A stretch of DNA of 64,000 bases from Holosporales bacterium (GTDB lineage Bacteria > Pseudomonadota > Alphaproteobacteria > Holosporales > Holosporaceae): contig CANHKV010000001.1 of assembly GCA_947461445.1 (NCBI GenBank), positions 1 to 64,000 on the forward strand, written 5' to 3'. A program made the position numbers and the translations under genes. The stretch's first letter is position 1; each line of letters begins with the position of its first letter. Under the pieces are notes generated by a model. The model was not told where the DNA came from and searched no databases. It worked only from the letters and a program-made list of their open reading frames with translations. Shown piece after piece: positions 8,187-16,079 of this stretch.

Positions 8187-8493
8187 TAATAAAGTGGAAA
8201 ACATAAAGCGCATGCTCCTTGGTCGGTGTTGTCTGTGGATGGTAAAACAGGGCCAGTGTGCTAAAACCCCGTTTTAATGGCGTAAATAAGCATTGGTTAA
8301 TGGGATTATATTGAAAAGCCAAATGGTCTTGGGGCAATGGATCAACAGGTTCTGGCCCATGGGTGTGTCAAGCTGCCAATTGGAATCGGTTTCCATTTTC
8401 CATTGATCCATCCTATGGACCGTTGTGGCTGCGTCATGAAAAAGAATGGCGTCAGAGAAAGCTTTTAATCAGGTGTGTCTTAGCAGCATCCAA
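8187..8493 (-). pseudogene. Multiply frameshifted gene remnant after hscB
   Basis: Three minus-strand frames each give protein-like segments that join only by frameshifts. Next to hscB comes LDAAKTHLIKSFL, then LKAFSDAILFHDAATTV through WKMETDSNWQL, then HTHGPEPVDPLPQDHLAF, QYNPINQCLFTPLKRGF and a final segment ending FHFIMTP. The last stop lies inside the adjacent Cys-rich repeat. I do not recognise the family. It does not look like HscA, the Hsp70 gene often found after hscB. At about 100 codons it is either a truncated or a small lost protein. Confidence 0.5.
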
Positions 8494-8498
8494 TAGGT

Positions 8499-9062
8499 TC
8501 ATTGTTTTTTATGATTGCTGGTAACTTTGATCCACCAATAGGCACGTTGTGCGGCCTCAATGTTGCCCATGTGCACTGCACTGGAAAATGTTTGACATGC
8601 GCTGTTCAAGTCTTGGGCCTCTGGGTGATGTCCGTGTTCGTACCAATCCAAAAGAATGTCAAAAAGATCTGGGAAATCTGGAATGGGCCAATGTCCACCC
8701 AGTTGTAATATATGGGCTGCGCGTGTTTCTGGTTGTTTTAAAAGGGCATACGCCTGATTACAGCGCACAGAATTTTGGGCAGCCAGCTGTTTTGCCGTTT
8801 CAGAAATCCACTGATCGGGATGAATCAGAGCTTGGATCTCTTCGTAACGCTGATCCAGTGTGCTCAAGCACACATCAAAAATGGTTGGCAAGCCGAATAA
8901 TGAAAACGCGTTAAAGAGACCATTTGTTGACCCAGAAGTATCCTCAGCGCACAAAGATGGCTGGGATTGTTGGGCCACACAGGCTGATGACGGGGGCAAT
9001 GCAGAGGTCCGTGACTCGGGGTCAGCCCATGACAATGGTTCAGACATATAAGGTTCAAACAT
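8499..9062 (-). CDS. hscB: Fe-S cluster co-chaperone HscB (J-domain)
   Basis: HscB brings IscU to the Hsp70 HscA and stimulates its ATPase during Fe-S cluster transfer. From ATG 9062 the protein has 187 residues. The J-domain begins at about residue 50 (FSLFGLPTIFDV), has the HPD tripeptide in LIHPDQWIS and continues through NQAYALLKQPETRAAHIL. The C-terminal three-helix IscU-binding part ends in RAYWWIKV. The N-terminal extension of about 50 residues before the J-domain is Ser/Pro-rich and unusual; it contains Cys residues but no clear metal site. ATG 9047 is an alternative start. The gene overlaps the end of iscA slightly, and no hscA follows. Confidence 0.85.
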   Translation of the reverse strand: MFEPYMSEPLSWADPESRTSALPPSSACVAQQSQPSLCAEDTSGSTNGLFNAFSLFGLPTIFDVCLSTLDQRYEEIQALIHPDQWISETAKQLAAQNSVRCNQAYALLKQPETRAAHILQLGGHWPIPDFPDLFDILLDWYEHGHHPEAQDLNSACQTFSSAVHMGNIEAAQRAYWWIKVTSNHKKQ

Positions 9063-9384
9063 GAAACGATGCTCCACAACCGCACGATCCCTTTTCCTGG
9101 GGATTTCTGAATACAAAACCACGACGTGTCGATGTTTCTTGAAAATCCATTTCCGTACCAATTAAAAACAGCAAGGCCTTGTTGTGTACATACAGAAAAT
9201 ACTGGTCTGTAATGGCGATTTTTTCTTCTTCTGCATTGGGTTCATCCACATATTCCAAAACATAACTTAGACCAGAACATCCCCTGGTACGTAAACGAAT
9301 GCGCACACCGTGTTCTGGCCGGAGTTCCAACAATCGCAGCAATTCTGATAATGCGCTGGGCGTTACGCGGATGGCGGCTGACAT
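9055..9384 (-). CDS. iscA: A-type Fe-S carrier (IscA/HesB family)
   Basis: The 109-residue protein starts at ATG 9384 (MSAAIRVTPSAL). It belongs to the A-type carriers that bind iron or Fe-S clusters and pass them to apoproteins in the cytoplasm. The three conserved cysteines are present: one in RTRGCSGLSY and two in the C-terminal GSCGCGASF motif. Length is normal. The start overlaps the end of iscU by 22 nt, and the gene runs into hscB, so the order iscU-iscA-hscB forms a tight operon. Sequence alone does not separate IscA from SufA or ErpA; the context favours IscA. Confidence 0.9.
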   Translation of the reverse strand: MSAAIRVTPSALSELLRLLELRPEHGVRIRLRTRGCSGLSYVLEYVDEPNAEEEKIAITDQYFLYVHNKALLFLIGTEMDFQETSTRRGFVFRNPQEKGSCGCGASFHV

Positions 9385-9761
9385 GATTGCTTGGTCTGAT
9401 AATCGGCGATGGCAGAACGAATGGCATCCTCGGCCAACATGGAGCAATGCATTTTTACAGGCGGTAACGACAGTTGGGATGCAATATCGGTATTTTTAAT
9501 GGTGCTGGCTTGGTCCAAGGTACGGCCATGCAACAACTCTGTGGCCAACGATGCCGAAGCAATGGCAGAACCACATCCAAATGTTTTGAATTTTGCGGCG
9601 GTAATGACGCCCATTTTGTCGACCAAAATTTGTAATTTCATGACATCGCCACAGGCCGGCGCCCCAACCATTGCCGTACCTACATTGGGGTCTTTTGCAT
9701 CAAGAGTACCAACGTTTCTGGGGTTTTCAAAGTGATCAATGACGTCTTGTTTATAAGCCAT
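9363..9761 (-). CDS. iscU: Fe-S cluster scaffold IscU
   Basis: IscU is the scaffold on which IscS-derived sulphur and iron form [2Fe-2S] clusters. The 132-residue product starts at ATG 9761 (MAYKQDVIDHFENPRNVG), the classic IscU N-terminus; upstream in-frame codons are probably untranslated. The cluster ligands are visible: Cys in GAPACGDVMKL with its adjacent Asp, Cys in FGCGSAIASAS, and Cys in PPVKMHCSMLAEDA with the LPPVK motif that HscA binds. It is first in the iscU-iscA-hscB operon. No iscS, iscR or fdx lies in this window. Confidence 0.95.
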   Translation of the reverse strand: MAYKQDVIDHFENPRNVGTLDAKDPNVGTAMVGAPACGDVMKLQILVDKMGVITAAKFKTFGCGSAIASASLATELLHGRTLDQASTIKNTDIASQLSLPPVKMHCSMLAEDAIRSAIADYQTKQSCQPPSA

Positions 9762-9939
9762 GATGTGTATTAACGCTGAGAAGATATCTTCCATCCTAGC
9801 ACTATTTTTTCAAAGGAGAAAACATTTTCTTGAATCATTAAAAAAAGAGGCTTGTTTTCCACCATAACGGTGATTTTGTTGCGTATGCCGTGCCAAATAT
9901 CGTATTCTGAAAAGAGATCTGATTTTAAAAGGAAATATA

Positions 9940-11499
9940 ATGAAGAACAATATATGTGGTCAGGAAAAAGATGGTGTTTTTTCGTCTGATTTTTCTTTAG
10001 AGCTGACCCAAAACAGTCCGGACCAGGCGTTTCAAATGGTTGGAATTTTTAAAGATGGAACCCTGACGTGTCAAGCCACGCATGCTTGGGTTGCGATTTT
10101 AAAGGAAACCTTTGGATTGGCTGGATTACAAGAGGGAAGGGCGGTTTTGGTTTCCCCTAATGTGATTGCGGTGTCTGTTGGATCACCAAAAACCCGAACA
10201 GAATGGCAGGAATTGGGCGCAAAATTATTGCAACATGTGCCATCGAATCGCGAGGGTGCCCTGATGGTGGATGCTCTGGATCAGGAAAATATGTTGAATG
10301 TGGCCTATGGCTGCGAAATGGGATCTTGGCGATTTAACCATTATCGAACCAAAGCCAGACCCGCGCCGGCCCGCTGTGTAAAAGCCTATGTTGTTCATCC
10401 TGCGGCCAACGAAGCAGAGGTCAAAAAACAGCGTCTGATGGACCACCACTTGGTGCAATCGGTGCATTGGGCACGGGATATGGCCAATCAGCCAGGCAAT
10501 ATCATTTATCCGGAAACTTTTGCTCAGCGGGTTAAAGATTTTAACAAACTGGGGATCAACGTCGAGGTGCTGGAGGAAAACCAATTAACAGGATGGGGGG
10601 CTCTGTTGGGTGTATCCCAAGGCAGCGCCCAATCCGCACGGGTGGTGGTGGCGTCTTGGCAGGGGGCAGGCAAGGACGATCCTGTTGTGGCGTTGGTGGG
10701 CAAAGGAGTGACTTTTGACAGCGGCGGATTATCGTTAAAGCCAGCCAACAGTATGGAAGAAATGAAGTTGGATAAAACGGGTGCGGTGGTCGTATCTGGT
10801 GTCGTGCGTGCTTTGGCCTTGCAAAAAGCCCCTGTTAATGTAGTGGCCGTATTGGCGCTGGTTGAAAATATGCCATCGGATCGGGCACAAAGACCAGGCG
10901 ATATTGTGACGTCCTTGTCTGGTCAAACCATAGAAGTTCTGAACACGGATGCCGAAGGTCGATTGATTTTGGCCGATGCCTTAACCTATACCCAAACCAG
11001 ATTTAATCCGGCCATTATTGTGGATGTGGCCACATTGACAGGTGCCGTTATTGTGGCATTGGGTTCGGCGTACGCTGGGTTGTTTACCCACGATGATGCC
11101 TTGGCGCAGCAGTTAATTGACGCAGGCGAAAAAACGGGCGAAGCCTTGTGGAGACTGCCCATGCATAAAAAATATGACGAGGCCATGAACAGCGATTGTG
11201 CCGATATGAAAAATATTTCAGGATCTGGTGTGGGGGCAGGTTCTGCAACAGCTGCTGCTTTTTTGGGTCGTTTTGTGAATGCAAATCAAGCATGGGCCCA
11301 TTTGGATATTGCGGGTGTGGATATGGCCAGCAAAGCCACACCGTTACATCCAAGGGGTGGGATCGCCTTTGGTGTTCAGCTGTTGAGTGAATTTACCCAT
11401 CAGGCCTTTCAGAGTCAATTTGTACACACCGCTTTGGGTCAAAAAGAGGGGAAAATCCAGGCCAAAAAGCAAAAGAACTTTGAACATCCTCTTGCATAA
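9940..11499 (+). CDS. pepA: Leucyl aminopeptidase (M17 family)
   Basis: PepA is a cytoplasmic two-metal aminopeptidase that removes N-terminal residues from peptides. The 519-residue protein has an N-terminal macro-like domain (1-170) and a C-terminal M17 catalytic domain. Visible landmarks are VGKGVTFDSGGLSLKP (metal-binding Lys and Asp), MEEMKLDKTGAVVV and the family signature NTDAEGRLILADAL. Length is typical. The start follows an AAAAGGAAAT Shine-Dalgarno. The groES gene lies 88 bp downstream behind its own CIRCE element, so pepA is probably a separate transcription unit. The last 20 residues are Lys/Gln-rich and look variable. Confidence 0.94.
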   Translation: MKNNICGQEKDGVFSSDFSLELTQNSPDQAFQMVGIFKDGTLTCQATHAWVAILKETFGLAGLQEGRAVLVSPNVIAVSVGSPKTRTEWQELGAKLLQHVPSNREGALMVDALDQENMLNVAYGCEMGSWRFNHYRTKARPAPARCVKAYVVHPAANEAEVKKQRLMDHHLVQSVHWARDMANQPGNIIYPETFAQRVKDFNKLGINVEVLEENQLTGWGALLGVSQGSAQSARVVVASWQGAGKDDPVVALVGKGVTFDSGGLSLKPANSMEEMKLDKTGAVVVSGVVRALALQKAPVNVVAVLALVENMPSDRAQRPGDIVTSLSGQTIEVLNTDAEGRLILADALTYTQTRFNPAIIVDVATLTGAVIVALGSAYAGLFTHDDALAQQLIDAGEKTGEALWRLPMHKKYDEAMNSDCADMKNISGSGVGAGSATAAAFLGRFVNANQAWAHLDIAGVDMASKATPLHPRGGIAFGVQLLSEFTHQAFQSQFVHTALGQKEGKIQAKKQKNFEHPLA

Positions 11500-11529
11500 A
11501 GGGGGTCTGTGTGTTAAAAATAAACAAAA

Positions 11530-11556
11530 TTAGCAATCGACTTTATAGTCTGCTAA
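11530..11556 (+). promoter_or_regulatory. CIRCE element (HrcA operator) for groESL
   Basis: TTAGCAATC-N9-GTCTGCTAA matches the CIRCE consensus TTAGCACTC-N9-GAGTGCTAA. The outer six bases of each arm and the spacing are exact; the mismatches are in the inner arms. It sits 31 nt before the groES start. This indicates HrcA repression of groES-groEL relieved by heat shock. No hrcA gene is visible in the window. Confidence 0.85.
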
Positions 11557-11587
11557 TTTATCATCTTACTGAAAAGGAGACTCAATA

Positions 11588-11902
11588 ATGTCCAATTTTT
11601 CTCTCTCGTTGCGCCCGTTGCACGACCGTGTTGTGATTCAAAGATTAGAGAGCGATGAAGTGACGGCAGGCGGATTGATCATTCCCGATACGGCCAAGGA
11701 AAAGCCCATCAAGGGGAAGGTTCTCGCCATCGGCCCAGGTTCCCGTAATGATGCTGGTCAATTGACACCAATGGATATCAAGGTCGGCGATTGCGTTTTG
11801 TTTGGAAAGTGGTCTGGAACGGAAAGTAAAGTGGATGGTGTGGATATCGTCATCATGAAAGAATCTGATATTTTAGCTGTTTTTGCGCCCGCCGCATCAT
11901 AA
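11588..11902 (+). CDS. groES: Co-chaperonin GroES
   Basis: GroES forms the heptameric lid of the GroEL folding chamber. The 104-residue protein has the family sequence throughout: [14 protein letters not shown], then the mobile loop [15 protein letters not shown], then [14 protein letters not shown] and the C-terminal ESDILAV. A strong AAAAGGAGA Shine-Dalgarno lies 8 nt before ATG. A CIRCE operator is just upstream and groEL follows after 58 bp, the classic bicistronic arrangement. Confidence 0.97.
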   Translation: MSNFSLSLRPLHDRVVIQRLESDEVTAGGLIIPDTAKEKPIKGKVLAIGPGSRNDAGQLTPMDIKVGDCVLFGKWSGTESKVDGVDIVIMKESDILAVFAPAAS

Positions 11903-11960
11903 AACAGGATATTGTTTTCCGAATGCATTGAATCAATTGTTTTAATTAGGAGAAATAATC

Positions 11961-13655
11961 ATGGCAGCAAAAGACATTCGTTTTAAAGATTCTCAAGGCA
12001 GCTTTTTGCGCGGGATTAATATTCTGGCTGATGCCGTTAAATCCACATTGGGTCCACGTGGACGAAATGTGATTTTCGAAAGAGCCTATGGGGCACCACG
12101 TGTGACCAAGGATGGCGTTACGGTGGCCAAGGAAATTGAGTTATCGGATCGTTTTGAGAATATGGGCGCTCAGATGGTGCGCGAAGTGGCTTCTAAAACC
12201 GCTGATTCAGCCGGAGACGGTACAACCACAGCCACGGTTTTGGCCCAAGCCTTGATCCTAGAAGGTGTAAAAGGCATTGGTTCGGGTATGAATCGTATAG
12301 AAATCAAGCGTGGTATGGATAAGGCTGTTGAATTGTTGATTGAACAATTGCATAAAAACAGTGTGATGATCAAAGGGGATGCGCAAAAAATTTCTCAAGT
12401 TGCCACCATTTCTGCCAACAGTGATCCGGATATTGGATCAATCGTGGCCGAAGCCATGCAGCGTGTGGGTGACGAAGGGGTTATTACCGTAGAAGAAGCC
12501 AAATCTTTGTCCACTGAACTGGATGTGGTGGAGGGAATGCAGTTTGATCGTGGATATATTTCCTCTTATTTCTGCACAAATTCTGAAAAAATGATTTGCG
12601 AGTTGGAAAATCCTTATATTTTATTGTGTGATAAAAAAATCAGTTCGCTGCAAACCATTGCGTCTATTTTGGAAGAATTGGTGCGTAAAGGGGCATCGTG
12701 CTTGGTTATTGCCGAAGACGTGGAGGGCGAAGCGCTGGCCACATTAATCATCAATAAAATTCGCATTGGGTTAAAGGTTGTCGCTGTTAAGGCTCCTGGA
12801 TTTGGCGATCGTCGCAAAGCAATTTTGGAAGATATTGCTGTATTAACCGGTGGCCGCGTGATTTCCGAAGAAGTGGGTATGACATTAGACAAAGTCCATC
12901 TTACGGATTTAGGCAGAGCAAAGCGTGTGGTGATTGATCGCGACAGCACCACCATTGTCGAGGGTGGTTTGGGCAGTACAAAAGAAGTGATTGCAGGTCG
13001 CTGTAATCTGATTCGTCGTCAAATCGAGGATACAACTTCCGATTATGATCGTGAAAAATTGCAAGAACGTTTGGCCAAATTGGTCGGTGGTGTGGCTGTT
13101 ATTCGTGTAGGTGGAGCCACAGAAGCCGAAGTTAAAGAGAAAAAAGATCGCGTGGATGATGCGGCTCATGCCACCCGTGCAGCGGTTGAAGAAGGCATTG
13201 TGGCGGGTGGTGGTGTGGCATTGTTGTATGCTGGAAAAGCACTAAGTGCCTATATTACAGATGTGACAAATCCTGGCCAGCCCCAAGAGCGTGCAGACTT
13301 TTCCAATGATTATATTTTTGGTATGCGTTGCGTGTTAAAGGCTCTGCAAGCACCGGCCTGTCAAATTGCTGAAAATGCAGGAAAAGAAGGCGCCGTTATT
13401 GTCCAAAAATTACTGGAACAAAACAGTATGAATTATGGATATAATGCCCACAAAGATGTGTATGGCGATATGGTGGAAATGGGTGTGATTGATCCGAAAA
13501 AAGTGGTGCGTCTGGCATTACAGAATGCAGGATCCATTGCAGGCTTATTCATCACCACAGAGGTTATGATCAGCGAAAAACCATCCAAAGAAGCGGCAGC
13601 ACCCCATGCGGGCATGGGCGGCGGAATGGGTGGAATGGGTGGAATGGATTTTTAA
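11961..13655 (+). CDS. groEL: Chaperonin GroEL
   Basis: GroEL is the 14-mer Hsp60 chaperonin that encloses and folds proteins with GroES. The 564-residue product is full length. Landmarks include [12 protein letters not shown] near residue 30, the ATP-binding [14 protein letters not shown] near residue 85, the apical-domain [17 protein letters not shown], and [22 protein letters not shown] near residue 400. The tail ends in the usual Gly/Met repeats ([11 protein letters not shown]). A RBS (TAGGAGAAA) precedes ATG. It is co-transcribed with groES under CIRCE control and followed by a strong hairpin. Confidence 0.98.
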   Translation: MAAKDIRFKDSQGSFLRGINILADAVKSTLGPRGRNVIFERAYGAPRVTKDGVTVAKEIELSDRFENMGAQMVREVASKTADSAGDGTTTATVLAQALILEGVKGIGSGMNRIEIKRGMDKAVELLIEQLHKNSVMIKGDAQKISQVATISANSDPDIGSIVAEAMQRVGDEGVITVEEAKSLSTELDVVEGMQFDRGYISSYFCTNSEKMICELENPYILLCDKKISSLQTIASILEELVRKGASCLVIAEDVEGEALATLIINKIRIGLKVVAVKAPGFGDRRKAILEDIAVLTGGRVISEEVGMTLDKVHLTDLGRAKRVVIDRDSTTIVEGGLGSTKEVIAGRCNLIRRQIEDTTSDYDREKLQERLAKLVGGVAVIRVGGATEAEVKEKKDRVDDAAHATRAAVEEGIVAGGGVALLYAGKALSAYITDVTNPGQPQERADFSNDYIFGMRCVLKALQAPACQIAENAGKEGAVIVQKLLEQNSMNYGYNAHKDVYGDMVEMGVIDPKKVVRLALQNAGSIAGLFITTEVMISEKPSKEAAAPHAGMGGGMGGMGGMDF

Positions 13656-13704
13656 ATCCTCTGACCCAAGGTCCAGCATGGGATGGACTCTGATGGAATG
13701 CGCG

Positions 13705-13731
13705 GGGGGATAGACTTACAGCCTATCCCCC
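13705..13731 (+). terminator. Hairpin downstream of groEL
   Basis: A perfect 9-bp GC-rich inverted repeat, GGGGGATAG (13705-13713) and CTATCCCCC (13723-13731), has a 9-nt loop and starts about 50 nt after groEL. No T-run follows, so it may be a transcript-stabilising or weak terminator structure. Confidence 0.55.
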
Positions 13732-13931
13732 TGGCACAGTATTGGCTGGGGGTCTATATTATTTTAAAATCATCTCTTTGATTCCTTGCTTTTCGCTTCC
13801 CTTTCCTGTGACCATGACGAATGGCTGTAAAATGTCAGATAAAATCCTTTATCCCTATTGGGAAAAATCGTGAAAAGGCGTACACTGTTCTTTAATACGT
13901 TGCATTGCCCAATCCTTAAACAAGGCTGTTC

Positions 13932-14900
13932 ATGATATTACATCAATTTCCTATTCGTACATTAAAAGTATTCTATAAATTTTTTTATAGGGCAATGACC
14001 CCGATTCTTGGGGGTTTTGTGGTCTTTCTTTTCGGAATTTTTTCTGTCCAGCACGGAAAAAGCAGTCCAGAAGAAACGGCCAAGAATGGATCCATGACCC
14101 ATCATCCTGGGAACCAATCGCTGGACATACGGGGTCAGAGCGTGGAAAAAGGAGACATAGGAATCCTTTTTATCAGTGGAAAAGATGTTGATTTGGTTAT
14201 AGAAGGGCAAAAGTCCAATGAAAACAAAATCAATCTGAACACCAATGCCATCACCCAACTGGGGAAAAAGAAAACCAGCTTAAAATTGTCAGGGCAACAC
14301 CACCAAAGGTTGCAGGGTAAAATACTGGTTCCTTCTGGAATGCGCGTGGTCATAGAGGGCGGTTCAGTGCACGTCACCATTCAGGGGTTTGGGGGTGAAT
14401 TATCTGTTGCGGCTGGGACAGCTCGGATTTTTGGACAAGGAAAACTGTCACGATTTACTTTGGTTGCGGGGGATTCGTCTGTGAAATTGCATGGGTTGAT
14501 GGGGCAAACACAGATGCACTGTGGTAAGGGAGATATTCAGCTTGGATTTATTCGTGAATCTTATGAAAACATTAACGATCTGGTCATACCCACAGAACAC
14601 AATGAATCTGGTGAAAACAAATACATATCATCGGGATTACGATTGCATTATCCGGCGGTAAAAATCAATATTAATTTGGCCAGTGGTCAAGCCACCGTAT
14701 TTTTTCCAAAGGATTTAGGGGTGAATTATCCAAAAGAAAGTCCAAACTTGAAATCACTGTTCGTTCGCCATCAATCCAAACGTGCGCCGTATCGTATTTT
14801 TCCTTATATTTCTGGTGCAGCATCATTGACGTTGCGCAATGATGAAAACCGGGCGGCTGAAAACCACAGGCCAATACTGAATAATGGGTTGGTGGGTTAA
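13932..14900 (+). CDS. Exported or anchored protein with DUF4097-like beta repeats
   Basis: The 322-residue protein starts at ATG 13932 with a basic N-terminus and one hydrophobic segment (MTPILGGFVVFLFGIFSV, about residues 19-36), which acts as signal or anchor. From about residue 70 the sequence alternates short beta strands and Gly turns: GDIGILFISGKDVDL, GKILVPSGMRVVIEGGSVHV, LSVAAGTARIFGQG, FTLVAGDSSVKLHG and GKGDIQLGF. This pattern resembles the DUF4097/GIN-type putative adhesin beta-solenoid, but the match is by eye only. The mature part would be periplasmic. It stands alone between groEL and fabZ. Confidence 0.6.
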   Translation: MILHQFPIRTLKVFYKFFYRAMTPILGGFVVFLFGIFSVQHGKSSPEETAKNGSMTHHPGNQSLDIRGQSVEKGDIGILFISGKDVDLVIEGQKSNENKINLNTNAITQLGKKKTSLKLSGQHHQRLQGKILVPSGMRVVIEGGSVHVTIQGFGGELSVAAGTARIFGQGKLSRFTLVAGDSSVKLHGLMGQTQMHCGKGDIQLGFIRESYENINDLVIPTEHNESGENKYISSGLRLHYPAVKININLASGQATVFFPKDLGVNYPKESPNLKSLFVRHQSKRAPYRIFPYISGAASLTLRNDENRAAENHRPILNNGLVG

Positions 14901-15042
14901 CGGGCGATCAAATCAATCGTTTTCATTGAACTTTTTAAAAATGTTGGAATTCAGGGGGTAAAAAGTATCAAAAAGGTATGGTCAGATCAGATTCCTGTGG
15001 GTAAAATAAGGTATGTTTGGTTCAATACATTGGGGTTAGATC

Positions 15043-15549
15043 ATGATTGACGGGCGCATTTCTGCACATATTCAGCCAGCAGGCGTTCCAGAAACCTTGA
15101 CAACCGAACGCATTATGCGTCTTTTGCCCCATCGGTATCCCATGCTGTTGTTGGATCGATTGGAAAAAATCATTGCGAATGAATCGGCCGTTGGCATTAA
15201 AAATGTGACCATTAACGAACCCTTTTTTAATGGACATTTTCCAGGTCATCCCGTTATGCCTGGTGTTTTGATCGTAGAAGCCATGGCCCAGACGGCCGCG
15301 GCATTGGTGATGTACTCTTTGGGTATTGAACATCAAGAAACGCTGGTCTATTTCATGTCCATTTCCGAAGCACGATTTCGCATCCCCGTTGTGCCTGGTG
15401 ATACCTTGCATCTGCACGTAGAAAAACGTCAGCAAAGAGGGATGGTGTGGCGTTTTTATGGTCAGGCCATTGTATCTGGAAAAATTATGGCCGAAGCCAC
15501 CTATACGGCTCAGATTTCTAGTAAGAACCCTCTTTTATCTTCTGTATAG
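15043..15549 (+). CDS. fabZ: (3R)-hydroxyacyl-ACP dehydratase FabZ
   Basis: FabZ dehydrates 3-hydroxyacyl-ACP to trans-2-enoyl-ACP in fatty-acid elongation, as a hot-dog-fold enzyme in the cytoplasm. The 168-residue product carries the family signatures [14 protein letters not shown], the active-site His in [14 protein letters not shown] and the catalytic Glu in [13 protein letters not shown]. The N-terminus is about 15 residues longer than usual. In many alphaproteobacteria fabZ sits in the lpxD-fabZ-lpxA cluster; here it stands alone between the 13932 gene and a noncoding repeat. Lipid A genes are not in this window. Confidence 0.94.
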   Translation: MIDGRISAHIQPAGVPETLTTERIMRLLPHRYPMLLLDRLEKIIANESAVGIKNVTINEPFFNGHFPGHPVMPGVLIVEAMAQTAAALVMYSLGIEHQETLVYFMSISEARFRIPVVPGDTLHLHVEKRQQRGMVWRFYGQAIVSGKIMAEATYTAQISSKNPLLSSV

Positions 15550-15697
15550 TCGTTCTTAACGCCTCTGTTGGACCATCGATTGATCCATATGCATTATTTT
15601 TGAAAACGCATTTTCTGTTTTTTGACTCTGTTTCCGAATGCGTTGAAAAGCGTTCCTTTACAGCACCATCCTACAGACATGGTTTAAGGAGTAACAC

Positions 15698-16069
15698 CCC
15701 CACACGGGTCTGTCAAAATGAATGCGCACCATACCATAATCAATCACGGGATGTTGCATTTCAGAATCAGGGAAAAAGCATGTCGAAGACGAAAAAATCT
15801 CGAGGCCCCGAACATGCGGCATCCAGCTGGACACAGAAGTGGCATGAGCCCCACCATTAAAATCCCCACACAGGTTTGTCAAAATGAATGCACACCATAC
15901 CATCATCAATCATGGGATGTTGCATTTCAGAATCAGAGAAAAAGCATGTCGAAGCCGAAAAAACCTCGAGGCCCCTAGCAGTAAAACAGTCCTGCACACC
16001 CCGAGGCCCCGAACATGCGGCATCCAGATGGACACAGAAGTAGCATGAGCCCCACCCATTAAAATCCCC
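15698..16069. repeat. Two-copy intergenic direct repeat
   Basis: A unit of about 166 bp (15698-15863) starting CCCCACACGGGTCTGTC is repeated at 15864-16069. Copy 2 carries an extra segment of about 35-40 bp near 15976-16010, beginning TAGCAGTAAAACAG and ending in a second CGAGGCCCCG. Both copies share an A part (to CTCGAGGCCCC) and a B part (GAACATGCGGCATCCAG to TTAAAATCCCC). Both strands have fairly long open frames through the repeat, but they lack recognisable protein character, so I treat it as noncoding. It fills the gap between fabZ and the convergent PBP1A gene. Confidence 0.85.
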
Positions 16070-16079
16070 TGAGATCCCC

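Noticed and set aside
7181-8190. Insertion sequence explaining the duplicated 0.13-kb segment
   Set aside because: No transposase, terminal inverted repeats or target duplications are visible; the repeats end in a shared stop codon, as a gene duplication would.
11521-11587. Sigma-32 promoter instead of CIRCE control for groES
   Set aside because: The inverted repeat with exact N9 spacing fits CIRCE; I see no convincing sigma-32 -35/-10 pair.
15600-15978. Plus-strand frames across the intergenic repeat (15600-15860 and 15718-15978)
   Set aside because: They run through a duplicated repeat, the two copies differ in frame usage, and there is no signal peptide, domain or start context.
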